Source: Isoetes taiwanensis (Eukaryota; Streptophyta; Lycopodiopsida; Isoetales; Isoetaceae). Taken from it: a DNA stretch of 64,000 nt. The notes below the pieces were generated by a model. It was not told where the DNA came from. It was given only the letters and a program-made list of their open reading frames with translations, and made no database searches. This document shows positions 44,633-56,797 of this stretch, in pieces. The stretch lies in assembly GCA_021234155.1 (NCBI GenBank), contig JAJEKV010000572.1, positions 64,001 through 128,000 of the forward strand. The letters run 5' to 3'. The position numbers and the translations under genes were made by a program. Position 1 is the stretch's first letter. Every line of letters starts with the position of its first letter.

Positions 44633-47600
44633 TTGCAACCCATGTTGATTTCTGCAGTCAGAGACAAGATTTTAGTAGTCCGTATTCAATCTGACCCTTT
44701 TAATATTCATCTTCATATTGAAGAGGATAGACTAGAAAAAATCATTAAGTCAGCTGCTATTTGTTCGAAAATTAAATACACCAAAGACTTGGATCATGGC
44801 AACCCTATGTCTTCTTCAGAATGGCCAAAAATAGAATTAAAAAAGAAAGTATCATCCAAGTCAAGGATGATAATGGAATTACTATTTCTTCTCATGATCA
44901 GATCTTCATTTCTTTCATTATAAATACAGAGATCTCTTCTCTCAAGAGGTTAAGACTGCTTCTGCATCTCACAATTCAAACAATTTTATCTCCCTTATCA
45001 ATTGTATCTCCTCTATCCCTAGACCTCTGGATAATAGTATTGTCTCAAGTCCTACTGTTGATGAGATTCTGAATGTCATTAAAAGTTTTTCCAAAGGTAA
45101 GTCCCCAAGTCCTGATGGCCTCCCCCCAGAATGTTACCTTCATTTTTGGGATATTATGAAGATGGACTTCTTGGCTTTTAGTTTTTGGGCAACTAATCAA
45201 TTGCATATCTCTATCTCAAGTGGTCTTATCTCTCTTATCCCAAAGATTGACTATCCCCCTGATATATCTCGATTGGAGCCCATTTCTCTTTGTAATGCTT
45301 CCTACAAAATCTGTGACAAGATCGTTGCCCTCATAATCAAACACTTTCTTCAAGAAAGTATCAGCCTTCACCAATCTACCTTTCTTTCTAAGAGATTCAT
45401 CCTTAACAATTATATCTCTGCTATGAAAGGATTGCATTGGAATAAGATTAGTGAATTAATTGTGTTCTTTTCAAGTTAGATTTTGAAAGGGCTTTTGACA
45501 CTATCTCTTGGGACTTTATTGACTTTGCTATGCCCAAAATTGATTTCCCTCTAAAGCTTAGGTAGCTTATTTTGGATTTAAACTCAAGGGCCAACTCTTC
45601 TATTCTCATCAATGGATCTCCCTCTAATTTTTTCCCTCTCCAAAGAGGGGTGACACAAGACTAGCTCCCTATCTTTTTCTTGTGGTGGCTGAGCTCCTTA
45701 CTAAAGTTGTACTGCACCATGTGAATCTGGGTAACATTGATTGCTTGAAACTTCCAGACTTTGACAAAATTCTTTCCATTCTTCAATATCTTGATGATAC
45801 CTTTTGTTTTCTCAAAGCTGATGATGCAAATATCAAGTCCTTCATTAATATCCTTGGTCAACTTTCTGATGTTTCTGGTGTTCATTTAAATATGTAGAAG
45901 AGTGTTATTATTGGTGATTCTCAGTTGTCCTCTATTGCTGGTATTGATGTCCTTAAAATTAATGTTGCCTCTCTCCCTTGATCCCCATTTAAAAGGCCTT
46001 TGGACTCCTATCATTGAGAAAATCAGGAAGAAGCTCAATCATTATTAAGGTTGTCTTAGTTTTGCTGGTAGATGTATCAATGCAAACTCTGTGCTTGCTA
46101 GATCTCATCTTTACTACTCTTGTGCTATGATTGCTCCTAAACGTATCTATAATGAGCTCGAAAAAATCATTAGGAATTTTGTTTGGGAAGGTAGTCACTT
46201 GGTGAATTGGAATACTATTACTAAAAACAAGAAGTATGGTGATTTGGAATGCAAAAATCTATATGTCCAGGCCTGTGCTTTAGGTGGCAAATATGTTTGG
46301 AGGTCGCTCACTTGTGTTAATCTGCCTGTTTCTCATTTTATCAACTATTGGCTGAAGATTAGCCATATTGAGGGCCATTCCACAATTGAGCACTCTCTAC
46401 CTGACTCTATACTCAACTCCATGCATCCTCACAGCAATACTTCTCCTATCATGAGAAATATAATGAAGGCCTAGAACTTGATTTATTTTGCCTTTCACTA
46501 TTCTTGTATTGATGATCTCCATCTTAAAATGTCTTATCTTCTGGAATCCTCTCCTTAAAGATCGTCATACTTATTGCCTGGCAGTCAAGCATCCTAAAAT
46601 TTATAGAAAATGGTCTGAAGAAAGGGTTTTCCCACATTAACAATTTATGGTCTAATGGTAGATTCTCAGTTGTCCGCCTTTAAGAGAATGGTGAGAGGTA
46701 CTTCCACGGATAAAAAGATATTTTTACATATCATGAGTATCATTCATGGCCACATCCCTAAAGCCGACTCTTCTATGGTTTTGGATTGGAATCTTCAAAA
46801 TAAATGTGTTTATGAGGTTAAGAAAATTTACTTCTTAAACAATTCTGACTCCTTGCCTAAGGGGGTTATCAAATGGAACATCTATAAAGATAATATGACT
46901 CGTCTTTTTTATAATATTTGGAATTCCTATTGTCCCCCTAAAATCAGGTATTTCATTTGGATTATTGGTAATCATAGTGTGTTAAGCCTTATGTCTCTTA
47001 TCAAAAGGAATCATGATGTTTGGGCTACTTGTCCCCTAAATTGTAATAATTTGGAAAGTATGGAACATATCTTCTTCTGTCCAAAGTTAAATCATTTCTG
47101 GTCTTGGTTTGAAAATAAAATTAATGCCACTGTTGATGGTTCTTTGTTTCATATTATCCAAAACGATGATGCTTTCAAAACACTCTGTATTTCACTGCCT
47201 TGTGGAACATATGGAAAGCTAGAAATAGAATGTTTTATGGTAGGCAAAACTTTTCCACTGTGTGGCTTAAAATTCATTTCCAATATGATATTGAGTTGCT
47301 GGCTACTGCTAATAAACGGGAAAAGGGGGATGAGTATGATAGAAAGTGGGATCATTATGGTAAATTTGAAGGGTCATTTCAATTATTTAAGTCTTCCTTT
47401 AATGCTACTGGTATTGACATTGACTTATTTCTTCGATAGAATACGGATTCTTTTTAATCGATGGGAGAATTTGAGCATAAAATTTACAGAGTATGAAGGC
47501 TCTTTTTTCAAAAGTGACTCATCTTCTTTGGAACACAAGCTGGAAGAAATGGATATGGACATCGCAATTATTCTGAATTCAGAGGTGCAGCATCTCAAGG

Positions 47601-47728
47601 AAATCCAGTGGGCCAATATCTTTTGTGAAAAAGTTTACAATGTCCACTCTCTATTCTACTTTCTGACTTACTGGCACTCAAGACTTACGATAGATAGTTT
47701 GAAAGGATCCGAGATCTATATTATGTGA
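44633..47728 (+). mobile_element. Decayed plant L1-type LINE (reverse transcriptase and zf-RVT)
   Basis: A different LINE type from the 22-27 kb one. Pieces in shifting frames: SPSPDGLPPECYLHFW-like block near 45100, LISLIPKIDYPPDISRLEPI, LCNASYKICDKIVALII, FERAFDTIS-like block near 45480, FFPLQRGVTQ near 45630, QYLDDTFCFL (Y.DD block, near 45785) and, in the 357-codon frame 46655-47728, PPKIRYFIWIIGN, WATCPLNCNN, ESMEHIFFCPKLNHFWSWF, the zf-RVT C..H..C motif. The endonuclease at the 5' end is not seen, so it is 5'-truncated or more decayed upstream. Several stops and shifts. No tail or target duplication identified. Confidence 0.85.
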
Positions 47729-48841
47729 ATAAGGGGCTTGCAGATGCCTACGGGATTATGCTTTGGTTGTACTCCACAGTTGACCCGAAAATTCTGATAG
47801 AGAATTGTGGCTCGACCAATGATAATTACAAAATGCAGCTCGTCTTTCCTAATCTCAGGTTTTGTAGATTGGTACTTTGCCTCTTCTTCATCTTCGAAAC
47901 ATTCTTCTCCTTTATATCCTTGTTCGTTTCCACTCACTCTTCTCATCCTTTCATTCCACTCTCATTTCCGATCTTTATCATTGATCAAGGATCTTCTCTT
48001 GCTTGTTTCATATGTTTTATTGGGTTTTGTACTTTATCAGGTATGTGTAGCAGGGAACTTGAAACTTTGCTTAGAGTCGACAACATGTTGTTTCTGAAGA
48101 CATCTTCTCCAACTTCTTTCTGGACATGATCTTCATAATCTATCATTGCTCTGGGGGCTTCTAGAAAACCATTGCTTTGGTGGCTTCTGGATGTTTTCAT
48201 CTTCGGCATTTATACATCTCTTTTGTCCCATATCGACAAGATTGGAATTCTGTATTTCCTTTTTGTCATTTTCCGTACTATGAAGATAACAAACTACTTA
48301 TGTAATTGTCAAAAACCAGTGCCATTTAGTTAGTTAGGTTACCTGACGGTTGGGTTTTCTTATTCTCATATACCCCTCTGGTCTTCCTTTTTTCTTCATC
48401 AGCGCATCTTCATCTCCACGCTTAGGTTTTGATCCCCTGCTTCCCATTTCCTCCCTTTCCTCCCTTTGTTGCATGCCTAGTTATTCTTTCTTGTTCAAGC
48501 CACTTTTGGAGTTTCCGGTGCTTTTCCTCCTGGCATGCTACCTGATCACAACCTTGCTTCCTTCTGGCCCTTTGTTTACCTCTTGCGGGTTGGGATTTCT
48601 TGATTTAACTGCATGCGGATTTCCTTGTAGACCTTTTTTCATCCCGTTCGTGCTCTTGCCGTTGGCCCTATTTAAGGTTTTGTTACCGTTTTATTCTGCC
48701 ATGCTACCCTAATCTTGCAGCCTGTTTCCTTCTGGCCAGAGTTGTTTGCTTTCTTGGTTGATTTTTTGTGGCATTGATTGCAAGGTTTGATGGTGGATCT
48801 TTTCAAACACCGGTCTTCAAGCACATGTTTCAACTCCATAC
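47729..48841. other. No recognisable gene
   Basis: T-rich frames at 47725-48129 and 48350-48712 encode hydrophobic stretches with no known domain. The region separates the LINE from the recombinase pseudogene. Confidence 0.45.
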
Positions 48842-49750
48842 TTATCTTCGGCTATACAAGATTTTGCTGTAAATTCTTTTTTGGTATCTAGTTTGAAGGC
48901 TTTGAAGGCCATGTTCTTCTCTGGCAGTTGTATTGTAGCGCAAATTTGTTTGAAGGAGTTGCATCGAAATCTCATGTGTTGTATTCACAGTAGGAACCGA
49001 GGAGCTGTATTTGATATTTTTGCCATAAGCAAGGTTTTGTGCAGATAGTCCCACACACCAACTGGAGTAACAGAATACCAAGCCTAATAAACAAATAAAA
49101 AGTAGTTAATAAAGCATATAATGAACTAAGTTAATTAAACATCTTACTTAATTAAAAATCAGAAGTCAGACACTTACCATTCCACGCGGCTTAAAGATAG
49201 GCTGAAGAAAAAACAGACGAGGCTCACTATCTTTCTCCTTTGCAGGCAAATGTCGCACATATTGTTTAAATGTCAAGATAAAATCTCTCTCATAGGTCCA
49301 AATTGGCTGACGGAAGTGATGGTCATCAAACTTTGTTGCTGTAGGATTGCAGTTCTTGCTGATCCGCTCGCCATACTTTACAAGCTCACCTCCATCATCT
49401 TTCTCTAATACTACATCACAGTCCTTAACTGAATGCAATTCCCTAACACCTCTAATGCCAAACCTCATAAGCATAAAATAGACAAGTCACTTTATGCAAC
49501 CCATTGGATGGGTTATCTGGTGATCGATATCAGCCAGAATCTCGCTCTCAACACCAAAAGAAATCGCAGGCGCCTTCTTCTTTGGCCTGTCATAGTTTCC
49601 ACTCACCCTTGTCTTCTTTATCATTCCAATAAATGCTTCTTTACTCTGAGCAAAAACAGGATCTGTAAGAATATCAAAGGGAGGCTCACGAATCCCAGTT
49701 TGCCCTATCCTTTTCTCTTGATCCCTTCTCAAAATTGGGTTAAAGCACAA
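48842..49750 (-). pseudogene. Crypton-like tyrosine recombinase (DUF3504 type)
   Basis: Cryptons move by a tyrosine recombinase; DUF3504 proteins are their domesticated relatives. On the minus strand, 49750-49487 reads FDILTDPVFAQSKEAF, IGMIKKTRVSG and THPMGCIK, a TGA, then in the same frame LMRFGIRGVRELHSV, KDCDVVLEKDDGGELVKYGE, WTYERDFILTFKQYVRHLP and FKPRGM. A GTAAGT donor near 49179 and TTATTAG acceptor near 49083 join WYSVTPVGVWDYLHKT. In the next frame follow NTTHEISMQLLQTNLRYN and QSLQTRYQKR, aligned with the catalytic HxxR...GH...YQ region; the HxxR Arg is lost (HEIS) and no clear Tyr nucleophile context remains. Lesions: one nonsense codon and one frameshift. Confidence 0.65.
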
Positions 49751-50177
49751 TGTAGTGTCTCATTTAGGTTGTCCCCCCTGTCCCCCCAAAAATAGTTTGA
49801 AAAGTAGGTCGTCCCTATTACTAAATTCGTTTGGCTCTTATCGCAACCACCGCCACGTAGGGAATTTTCAAAAAATACTTCCAAGAAACTCGATTGCCTC
49901 CAAGAACCCGATGCCAGGAGAGGAGACGATCTCATGTTTGTATCAGGGAAGGGAAGGATCACATAAAGCAAGGCATGCAAAATCGATACCATCACTGCAA
50001 CCGAAGTAAGGCAAAAAAAACTACTTTATTTCAGATTTTATTTTACAAAAACTCAATTACGAGTACATCCAATCTTGTCTTTGGTTTCAGACCAGTAACA
50101 TGAGAAAGTATGAAGAGGAATTAGGAAAATTCGAGCTTCTTTGTTACCAGATTTAGACCACAGAGAAATACCTTCTT
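49751..50177. other. Short spacer between divergent recombinase and DDE-like genes
   Basis: The minus-strand recombinase pseudogene and the plus-strand DDE-like gene start here head to head. No motif for a shared promoter is obvious. A C-run lies at 49772-49777. Confidence 0.4.
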
Positions 50178-53100
50178 GTGATCAGATTTCTTTTGATGAA
50201 CATAGCTATGGAAGACGCAAATGTGAACAATTCAAAGGGAAAAAAGAAGAGGACATCAGAGCAAGAGACTTTAAAAAAGAGAAGGCAACGAAAGCGAAGA
50301 AAAGAGGAAAAACAAGCTACTCTACAAGAGAGTTCTTGTTGTGTCAGCCAAAGGAACATTCGCAGGAGTAAAATTGTGGAGAATATAGTGTTTTCATTTG
50401 TTAGAAATACATCAAAAATGGACACTGAAGAGAAAAGAGAAGTTTTGAGTGATTTCATGAAAGATAAAGAAGTGAGAGAGTTTCCTGGTGAAGAATTCAG
50501 GAATATGGAGGTGAAAAATCAGTTGGTTGGTAACATTAGAGGAAACATTCAGTCCGTAAAATCTTCTACAAGCATAGACTCCATGGCAGCGAAAAAAAGC
50601 GTACTTGCAATGGCTATTGGAGATGGTGGTTGCACAAGTAAGACTATTAGTAAGAGAAACTTGGGTAAAGTTTTGGGAGTCCATCCGAGAAATATTGCAA
50701 TGGCAATAGATAAGCACAAACAAGTGCATGTTGATAAAGCTGGGTGGGTCTTTTACAGAAGATCCAAGAGGTTCGGTTCGATTACAGATGATGTCATTGA
50801 GCTGGTTCATGAATTTTGGGATGCAAATACAAGGGTTTCACCGAATGCAAAGGATGTGAGATACAAAAGGCTGGCAAAGAGTATTAAACAAGAACATGCC
50901 ACACATTATTTGGAGGATACACAGGTTCATTCCTTCCTTCCTTTTTCTATATTAAAAAAAAATTATAAATTCTGATTAATGCAAGTTGCTTGGTTAGATT
51001 TTATATGTTTGTACGACATTTGTTTTTTTTCTTTAATTTGTTATTTGTGAAAGATGATAGTAGTAGTTGCAGACTACATTATGAGTAGTTAGAGTTCCAA
51101 GTTCTTGTATGGTAGAGATCATGTTATAGTTCAAGTTTTAGTTCCAATCCTGAATTGTAGCTCCTACTTTGAAGTTATAGTTGGAGTAGACTAGTAGGTT
51201 ACAGGTTCAGGTCACAGCTTATACTCCCAATAGCAGTTACAGTCAGACAATGGTTACAGTTAGAAACTAGCTACAGTTAGTTGCAGTCAGACAATAGTTG
51301 CAGTCCGAAAATAGCTACAGTTAGTTATAGTCATGTTTCAATCAGTTACAGGTGCAGGTCATATTTACAAATAGTTACAGTTGCAGGTGATAATGACAGT
51401 CTGATTAATAGTGGTAGTTATTGTTTCAGTTCCAGTTGCAAATGCAAATGTATGATAGTTGTAGCTGGTGTTGTAGTTCTAGTTGCAAATGCAGTGCAAC
51501 TAGAGTTGCATGAACTTTGTTGTGTACTAGTTATAGCTTTAGTTGTTATTTGTGAGCTCTTTCTTATATGTAGGCCATGAATATGAACTCACTACGACTT
51601 TGTTATGCAGTCCGAACTATTTCTTAAATTCAAAGAGCAATATCCAGAGGTGAAGATCCATCAAAGGGCATTTGAGAAATTAAAGCCATGGTATGTACTG
51701 AAATTGAAGCAATTTAACTCTTGCTGCTGCATACATCATGTGAGGTTGCAAATGTTGTTAGATGGTTTTAATAAGTTGAGGGACCAGCATGTGAATTCTT
51801 GTAGTTGTGCATGTGGAGTATGTCAGTGTATGGAACAAGACATTTGTATTGCTAGGACGAAGAAATATAAAACAACTACAGAGCTATGGCAGTCTATCCT
51901 TTGCCCAAGGGAAGAAAATCAAGAATTTCACAAAAAAGATTGCATATATGGGCTTTGTAGCAATTGTGGTATATCACAGCTTCCGATATGTCCATTAGAG
52001 TTATCAGACCAAGGATCTATTAGTTGGGAGTATTGGGATTACGAGGAAGGTGGTAAGGATAAGTGGGGAAAACCGAAGAAAGTACTTAAGCGTTTGTGGA
52101 AAGAGACTGAACCACGAACGTTTACGCATAAATTGATTGACAGGTTGGCTAAGTTTCCTTTGCATAGTTTCAGGCATAAGTGGCAAGCAAAGCAATTCAA
52201 GGAACTGCTTGAAAACCTTCCTCCTGGCATTCTTGTGTCAGTGGTCGATTTTGCTGAGAATTTTTCTATTCAGCTACAGAACCAAGTTCAGTCTGCATAT
52301 TGGGCTACTAAACAGGTTACTATCTTAGTGCATATTACATACTATGTAGACTCGTGGTCGTGATGATATGATAAAAGACACTCATTATTATATATCTGAT
52401 GATACAAAGCACGATACATTGTTTGTTCAACACGCTTTTATGATGCATTATGACTTTATGAAACAACAGGGCATGGATCCAAATAAACATTGGGTCTTTT
52501 CAGATGGAGCAGCATCACAATTCAAAGCAGCAAGACCATTCTATTTTGTCGGACGATACTCACATGACACACAAATTGAGATGATGTGGAATTTTTTTGG
52601 CTCGAACCATGGTAAAGGCGAGCATGATGGTAAAGGTGCAGAATTAAAACGGTGGTTGAGGGAATTGATGAAGAGACAATCATCTTTAAAAATTGAAGGT
52701 GCAACTGATATAGTCAAAGTAGCCAAGGAGGGCTTTGCTTTTACTGCTCCATCTTCTAGTTTGAAAAGGAAATCAGTCAGAAGATGGTTTTGGGAAGTGG
52801 AGGGGGTAAATAGAAAGAACCTTTGGGCAGCAGAGACTATAGAAGACACAAGGAACATTCATTCTGTTCATGGATTCAATCTAGAATGCCCTACCCAATT
52901 GAATGTAAGACGTTTATCTTGCTTTTGTGTAAATTGCTTAGATGCGGAATGGGAGAAATGCATGAACAAGGATTATGTAGATAATTGGGAGCTTGTTACA
53001 GTTGTACCAAGCAAGGCATTGGCTGATGAATTTGAGCAACACAAATCTGAAAGAGCCAGGTTTTCCATACAATCAACTATTTTGACAAATGATATAAGAG

Positions 53101-53474
53101 TGGGCGACAATTTTGCAATTGCTGCACCAAAGGATAATGAAGAGGGGGCATTATTTTGGGTGATGAAATGCACAAAGACTAAGTATGTTGTTAAGGAAGC
53201 CTTTGAGGTCAATGGCCAAACGTTTTATCCAGGAGAGGAGCTCCTTGAAGGTATTTACTTTCAAAAGGCAGCAAGATCACAAACCAGCTATGTTTTATGC
53301 TCTGATCAGCCAAATGCAATAGTGTACGCCACTCAAGTTTGTGGAATTAAGTTGGCCATGCCACAAGCGAAACATCGGCTGAAGGGAAACAAAGTTGTAT
53401 ACACGCTCAATGAAGCTGATAGTGAGAAAATTTTAGACAATCTTCCTGATGTGTTAAGTGATGATGAAGACTAA
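50178..53474 (+). CDS. DDE-like transposase-type protein, unassigned family (copy 1)
   Basis: Exon 1 ends at 50924 (GT) and exon 2 starts at 51611 (AG), phase 0; the ATG at 50178 or 50208 is likely the start. Exon 1 encodes a Lys/Arg-rich segment (KKRRQRKRRK, likely nuclear signal) and a possible DNA-binding domain (KRNLGKVLGVHPRNIAMAID). Exon 2 has KFKEQYPEVKIHQRAFEKLK, a Cys-rich module (CCCIHHVRL, CSCACGVCQC, CIYGLCSNCG), then VSVVDFAENF, a predicted first acidic residue. After the frame change: HYYISDDTKHD, HWVFSDGAASQFK (second acidic residue), NHGKGEHDGKGAELKRW (third). The C-terminus has SCFCVNCLDAEW, RVGDNFAIAAP and an acidic tail LSDDED. One extra base near 52347-52350 splits the frame (WATKQVTILVHITYY to TRGRDDMIKD). 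Role inferred: RNase-H-fold transposase. I cannot name the superfamily. A second, decayed copy lies at 61.6-64.0 kb. Confidence 0.75.
51050..51560 (+). repeat. Intron of the DDE-like gene filled by an AGTTACAGTTGCAG-type repeat
   Basis: From about 51050 to 51560, variants of TAGTTACAGTTGCAG(T/G)TC follow one another. It lies wholly within the 686-nt intron (50925-51610). A simple repeat that could expand the intron without touching coding sequence. Confidence 0.75.
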
Positions 53475-54477
53475 CAGTAAATGTGGAAGGCTGCTTCTTG
53501 AAGACAAAGGTACTTGTACATAATACAGATTTAATTCTTCTTCCATGCATTGCATTGAGACTTTACTGTACCATTATTTGTTGCAGGTTTAAGAAGACTC
53601 TACCTTCTGTGAGTTCATTGAGCATATTATTTGTCGCTACATGGGAGACATACAATTATTACGATTCTGACGGTTACACGCAGTGGGTGAAGAATCTACA
53701 TTGTGAAGTTGAAGCATTCACCTGGAAATAGGCCTTATTGTAAACCTTATTGTTGCTTGATGTTGCATCATCAGCAAACGATTATTTGAATATTTGAATG
53801 TCCAACTTGGACTTATATTGATCATCGTCAATTGCAGCTTGAATACAAAGAAATATCCCCCTTTCTGCTTTTGGGAAGCAAAATTGTATTATCAACGCTT
53901 TAGTTTGAAGTTTTTCATTTGCATTGCTTTGTCTATTAGCTCTTGTTTGGCTGCAGCGAGGAGAGATTGTCCATTATCTCGTGTTGATCGCAAATAGGGA
54001 GAGAAGGAGACTTGCCACAAAGTTTGCCGTTTGTTTTGTAGTGGTTGTTCTTTCCTAATATGTGAAGATTTGGTTCATGTTGTGTATTAAATTGAACCAA
54101 TGTTAGTGTGAAGATTATGATCCTCCGGACTGAAGTTGCTCCCCGATTTATGGTTTCGATATGGGGAAGTTGCATGCGCATTAATCGTACATATAGATCA
54201 TGAGATAAATAATTACGATATGCCCCGCATTAATCGTACATATAGATCACAGATAAATCATTAAAGACATGGTGAATTAGATCGAATTCCGGCAGTAAAC
54301 AAACCCTTTTGTGTGGATCAAAGTTCGAGTTTGAGTCAGTGGTTTTCGAGTCAATGACCAAATGAACAGTAACATTCAATTAAATCAATTCCTGGGTTTA
54401 TATATCCCACAAGCATGAATGAAAAAAAAAACCATTGTTATATAAGCATTTGCATTTTTCATTTAGGTTGGATTGGG
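53475..54477. other. Region 3' of the DDE-like gene
   Basis: A short frame at 53483-53731 is not recognisable. GCATTAATCGTACATATAGATCA(T)GA is tandemly repeated near 54177 and 54229. The element's 3' end should lie here but I could not locate a matching terminal repeat. Confidence 0.4.
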
Positions 54478-54520
54478 TCTTCATGGGAAAGGAGAAGAAG
54501 AAGCTCCTTTCCCATGAAGA
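54478..54520. repeat. Perfect 17-bp inverted repeat with 9-base loop
   Basis: TCTTCATGGGAAAGGAG at 54478-54494 and its exact reverse complement CTCCTTTCCCATGAAGA at 54504-54520, separated by AAGAAGAAG. It could form a strong hairpin. No coding or terminator context supports a specific role. Confidence 0.85.
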
Positions 54521-54577
54521 TCCATTCCTTGATCCATTCCTTTTAAAGATTTTCTTAATTAATCAATATTCGACTTA

Positions 54578-55182
54578 ACCTTTTTAGGATCTCAACATGA
54601 AATGTCTAGCATCTAGATTATTTTCCTTCTTGTGCAATGCTTCTAAATATCAAACAATCAATACAATTTAACTATAGAACCATTGAACCATTGAATTCAA
54701 AAGTTCAATAGAAAAAATTCATGTTCATCCTCAAGAGCCCGGGCATTCATTATTATTAAAATGAATCCAATGATACACTGCTCGTTCTACCGATTCGCTC
54801 CATTCTAAATTTGAATTAATGAACCTGGCCTTCAGATATTCGATCGAGCATTTCCTTTGGTTCTCAACCAATGGCACTAAAGGTTCACAATAATGATAAT
54901 AATTAGGTTCGCCACGAACCATTGAACCTTATATTATAAGGTTAACTTTTATCTTTGGCATAGGTTCACTAATGACCTTTATACTGTCTTTGCTCCCTTG
55001 CATTTCACAGGTCTTCTTACCCTGTTTGAGTTGAACCTTCTTAGGATCCTAACATGAAATGTCTAGCATCTAGATTATTTTCCTTCTTGTGCAATGCTTC
55101 TAAATATCAAACAATCAATACAATTTAACTATAGAACCATTGAACCATTGAATTCAAAAGTTCAATAGAAAAAATTCATGTC
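54578..55182 (+). repeat. ~148-bp direct repeat, two copies
   Basis: ACATGAAATGTCTAGCATCTAGATTATTTTCC and about 120 further bases are nearly identical at 54578-54725 and 55035-55182, ending AAAAAATTCATGT. Spacing 457 bases. The interval between them (54726-55034) has no coding domain. It may be a recent duplication or a solo-repeat pair; no LTR-type internal sequence is seen. Confidence 0.8.
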
Positions 55183-56797
55183 TAGATCCATTGAATTCAT
55201 TGAATTCAAAAAAATCTTTTAACTGCCTAGATCTAATATCCCAATATTGGGTAACACCCAATATCCTTATATAGAACATTAGGCCTAGGCCTAGAACATA
55301 TTTTATGAAAACACCCATATAGAACATTCGATATGGGGTGCTTTCATAAAATACCCCAACACCCCATACGAATGTTGGACTCGACTTTTGAGGCGTGCTT
55401 TTAAGTTTGCATGCAGCAGCAGAATCGTTCACTCTTCATTTTCACTCTTCGTTGCAACAGGAACGATTCTATGGCGAAGATCAAGTTTACTGCCAGGGTG
55501 CCAATGGAGGAGTCCGTTGCTTCCAGCCACCGCCGTGAGGGCACTAAACTGAAGATTGTGGCCAAATTCTCTTGTCTGGAGGTGAATCGGCACAAGCAAA
55601 GAAAAGGAGCCGCAGGATCTCATCTAAGGTCCAAAGAAGATGGATAGACCGTGTGCATGCAACCGATGAACATATACGGAGATGCACATTGAAGCTTCTG
55701 GCGATGACCTTCATGTTCAGCTGATGATGCCTTCGCGTTCATGAACTTCTATCTTCTCGGCTCTATGGATTTCTCGGCTACCTGGATATATGGCTTTCTC
55801 GGCTACCTAGACAAATTTTTGTGTAAATGATGTTTTTTGTGTAAAGAAGTTTTGGATTTAAGCTTTTTCTAAGTGAACTTTTTCCTGTAAGCTCTTGAAT
55901 GAGTAACTTATGATTCCAAATGTAAACACTTGATACATATTATGATAATATATTCTTTGTTTTCCCTTATCTTGTTACGTCTTTTTTATACCTGCATGCA
56001 ATATTTCTCCCTCAACCCTAAACCCTGAGTTGATCCTCCAGGTTTAACTTTGATTTTAACACAATAATAGTTCGCTGGTGCTGTGCAGGCAGTGTGGCTA
56101 TAAAATAGGTTGTTACGTGCAGTTGTTGGCTGGGTTTGTGTGAGTTAAGTGGCTATAAAATAGGTTAAGTGCAGAGACTGATACAAATTAAGCATGATGA
56201 GAAACCAAAAGACTTTGATGTTAGAGTCTCTGAACGTGCAAGCAAAATAAGTCCTAAACCTGAACAAATTGCATAAACAAATGCAATGAACAAATTGCAT
56301 AAACAAAGTGCAGAAAGTGCAGAAACAATTGCACACACAAATGCATCCAAGGCATTTTGAAATCTGTGGTTTGAGAATAACATACAATGTTAGTTATCAA
56401 TTACATATTCAATTGCACAATCTATTCTATCTATTTCAATCTAATGAACAAAGTGCAGAATGCAATGAATGATTTTGAAATCTCTGGTTTGAGAATAACA
56501 TACAATGTTTACAAGAAATGCATCAATATCAATACAATGATTCCAAATCAATAACAAATCACGTAACATTGTAATCTGATAAAAGCAAAATCAGAAAGAA
56601 TGTAAAGTGAGAAAAAGTTATATTGAATAAACTGAAGCAATTACAATTGGGGATAAATGTCGGTAATACTTGTATTTCTTCAGAGTATCAACGGCTTTCT
56701 TGGAAGCCTTATCCGAAAAGTTAGTTAATGGATTGGCCCTGAACATACACTTCCACATTTCAAACTTCCAAGTCCTTCCAGCCATGGTTTTAGATGT
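55183..56797. other. No firm gene
   Basis: A plus-strand frame 55411-55647 is basic at its C-terminus (HKQRKGAAG) but unassigned. TTCTCGGCTACCT(G/A)GA repeats near 55772 and 55798. The phrase TAAACAAA(T/G)TGCA recurs near 56270-56330. No recognised domain. Confidence 0.4.

Noticed and set aside
54578-55182. LTR retrotransposon with two 148-bp LTRs
   Set aside because: No primer-binding site, polypurine tract or coding interior; the interval is only 309 bases.
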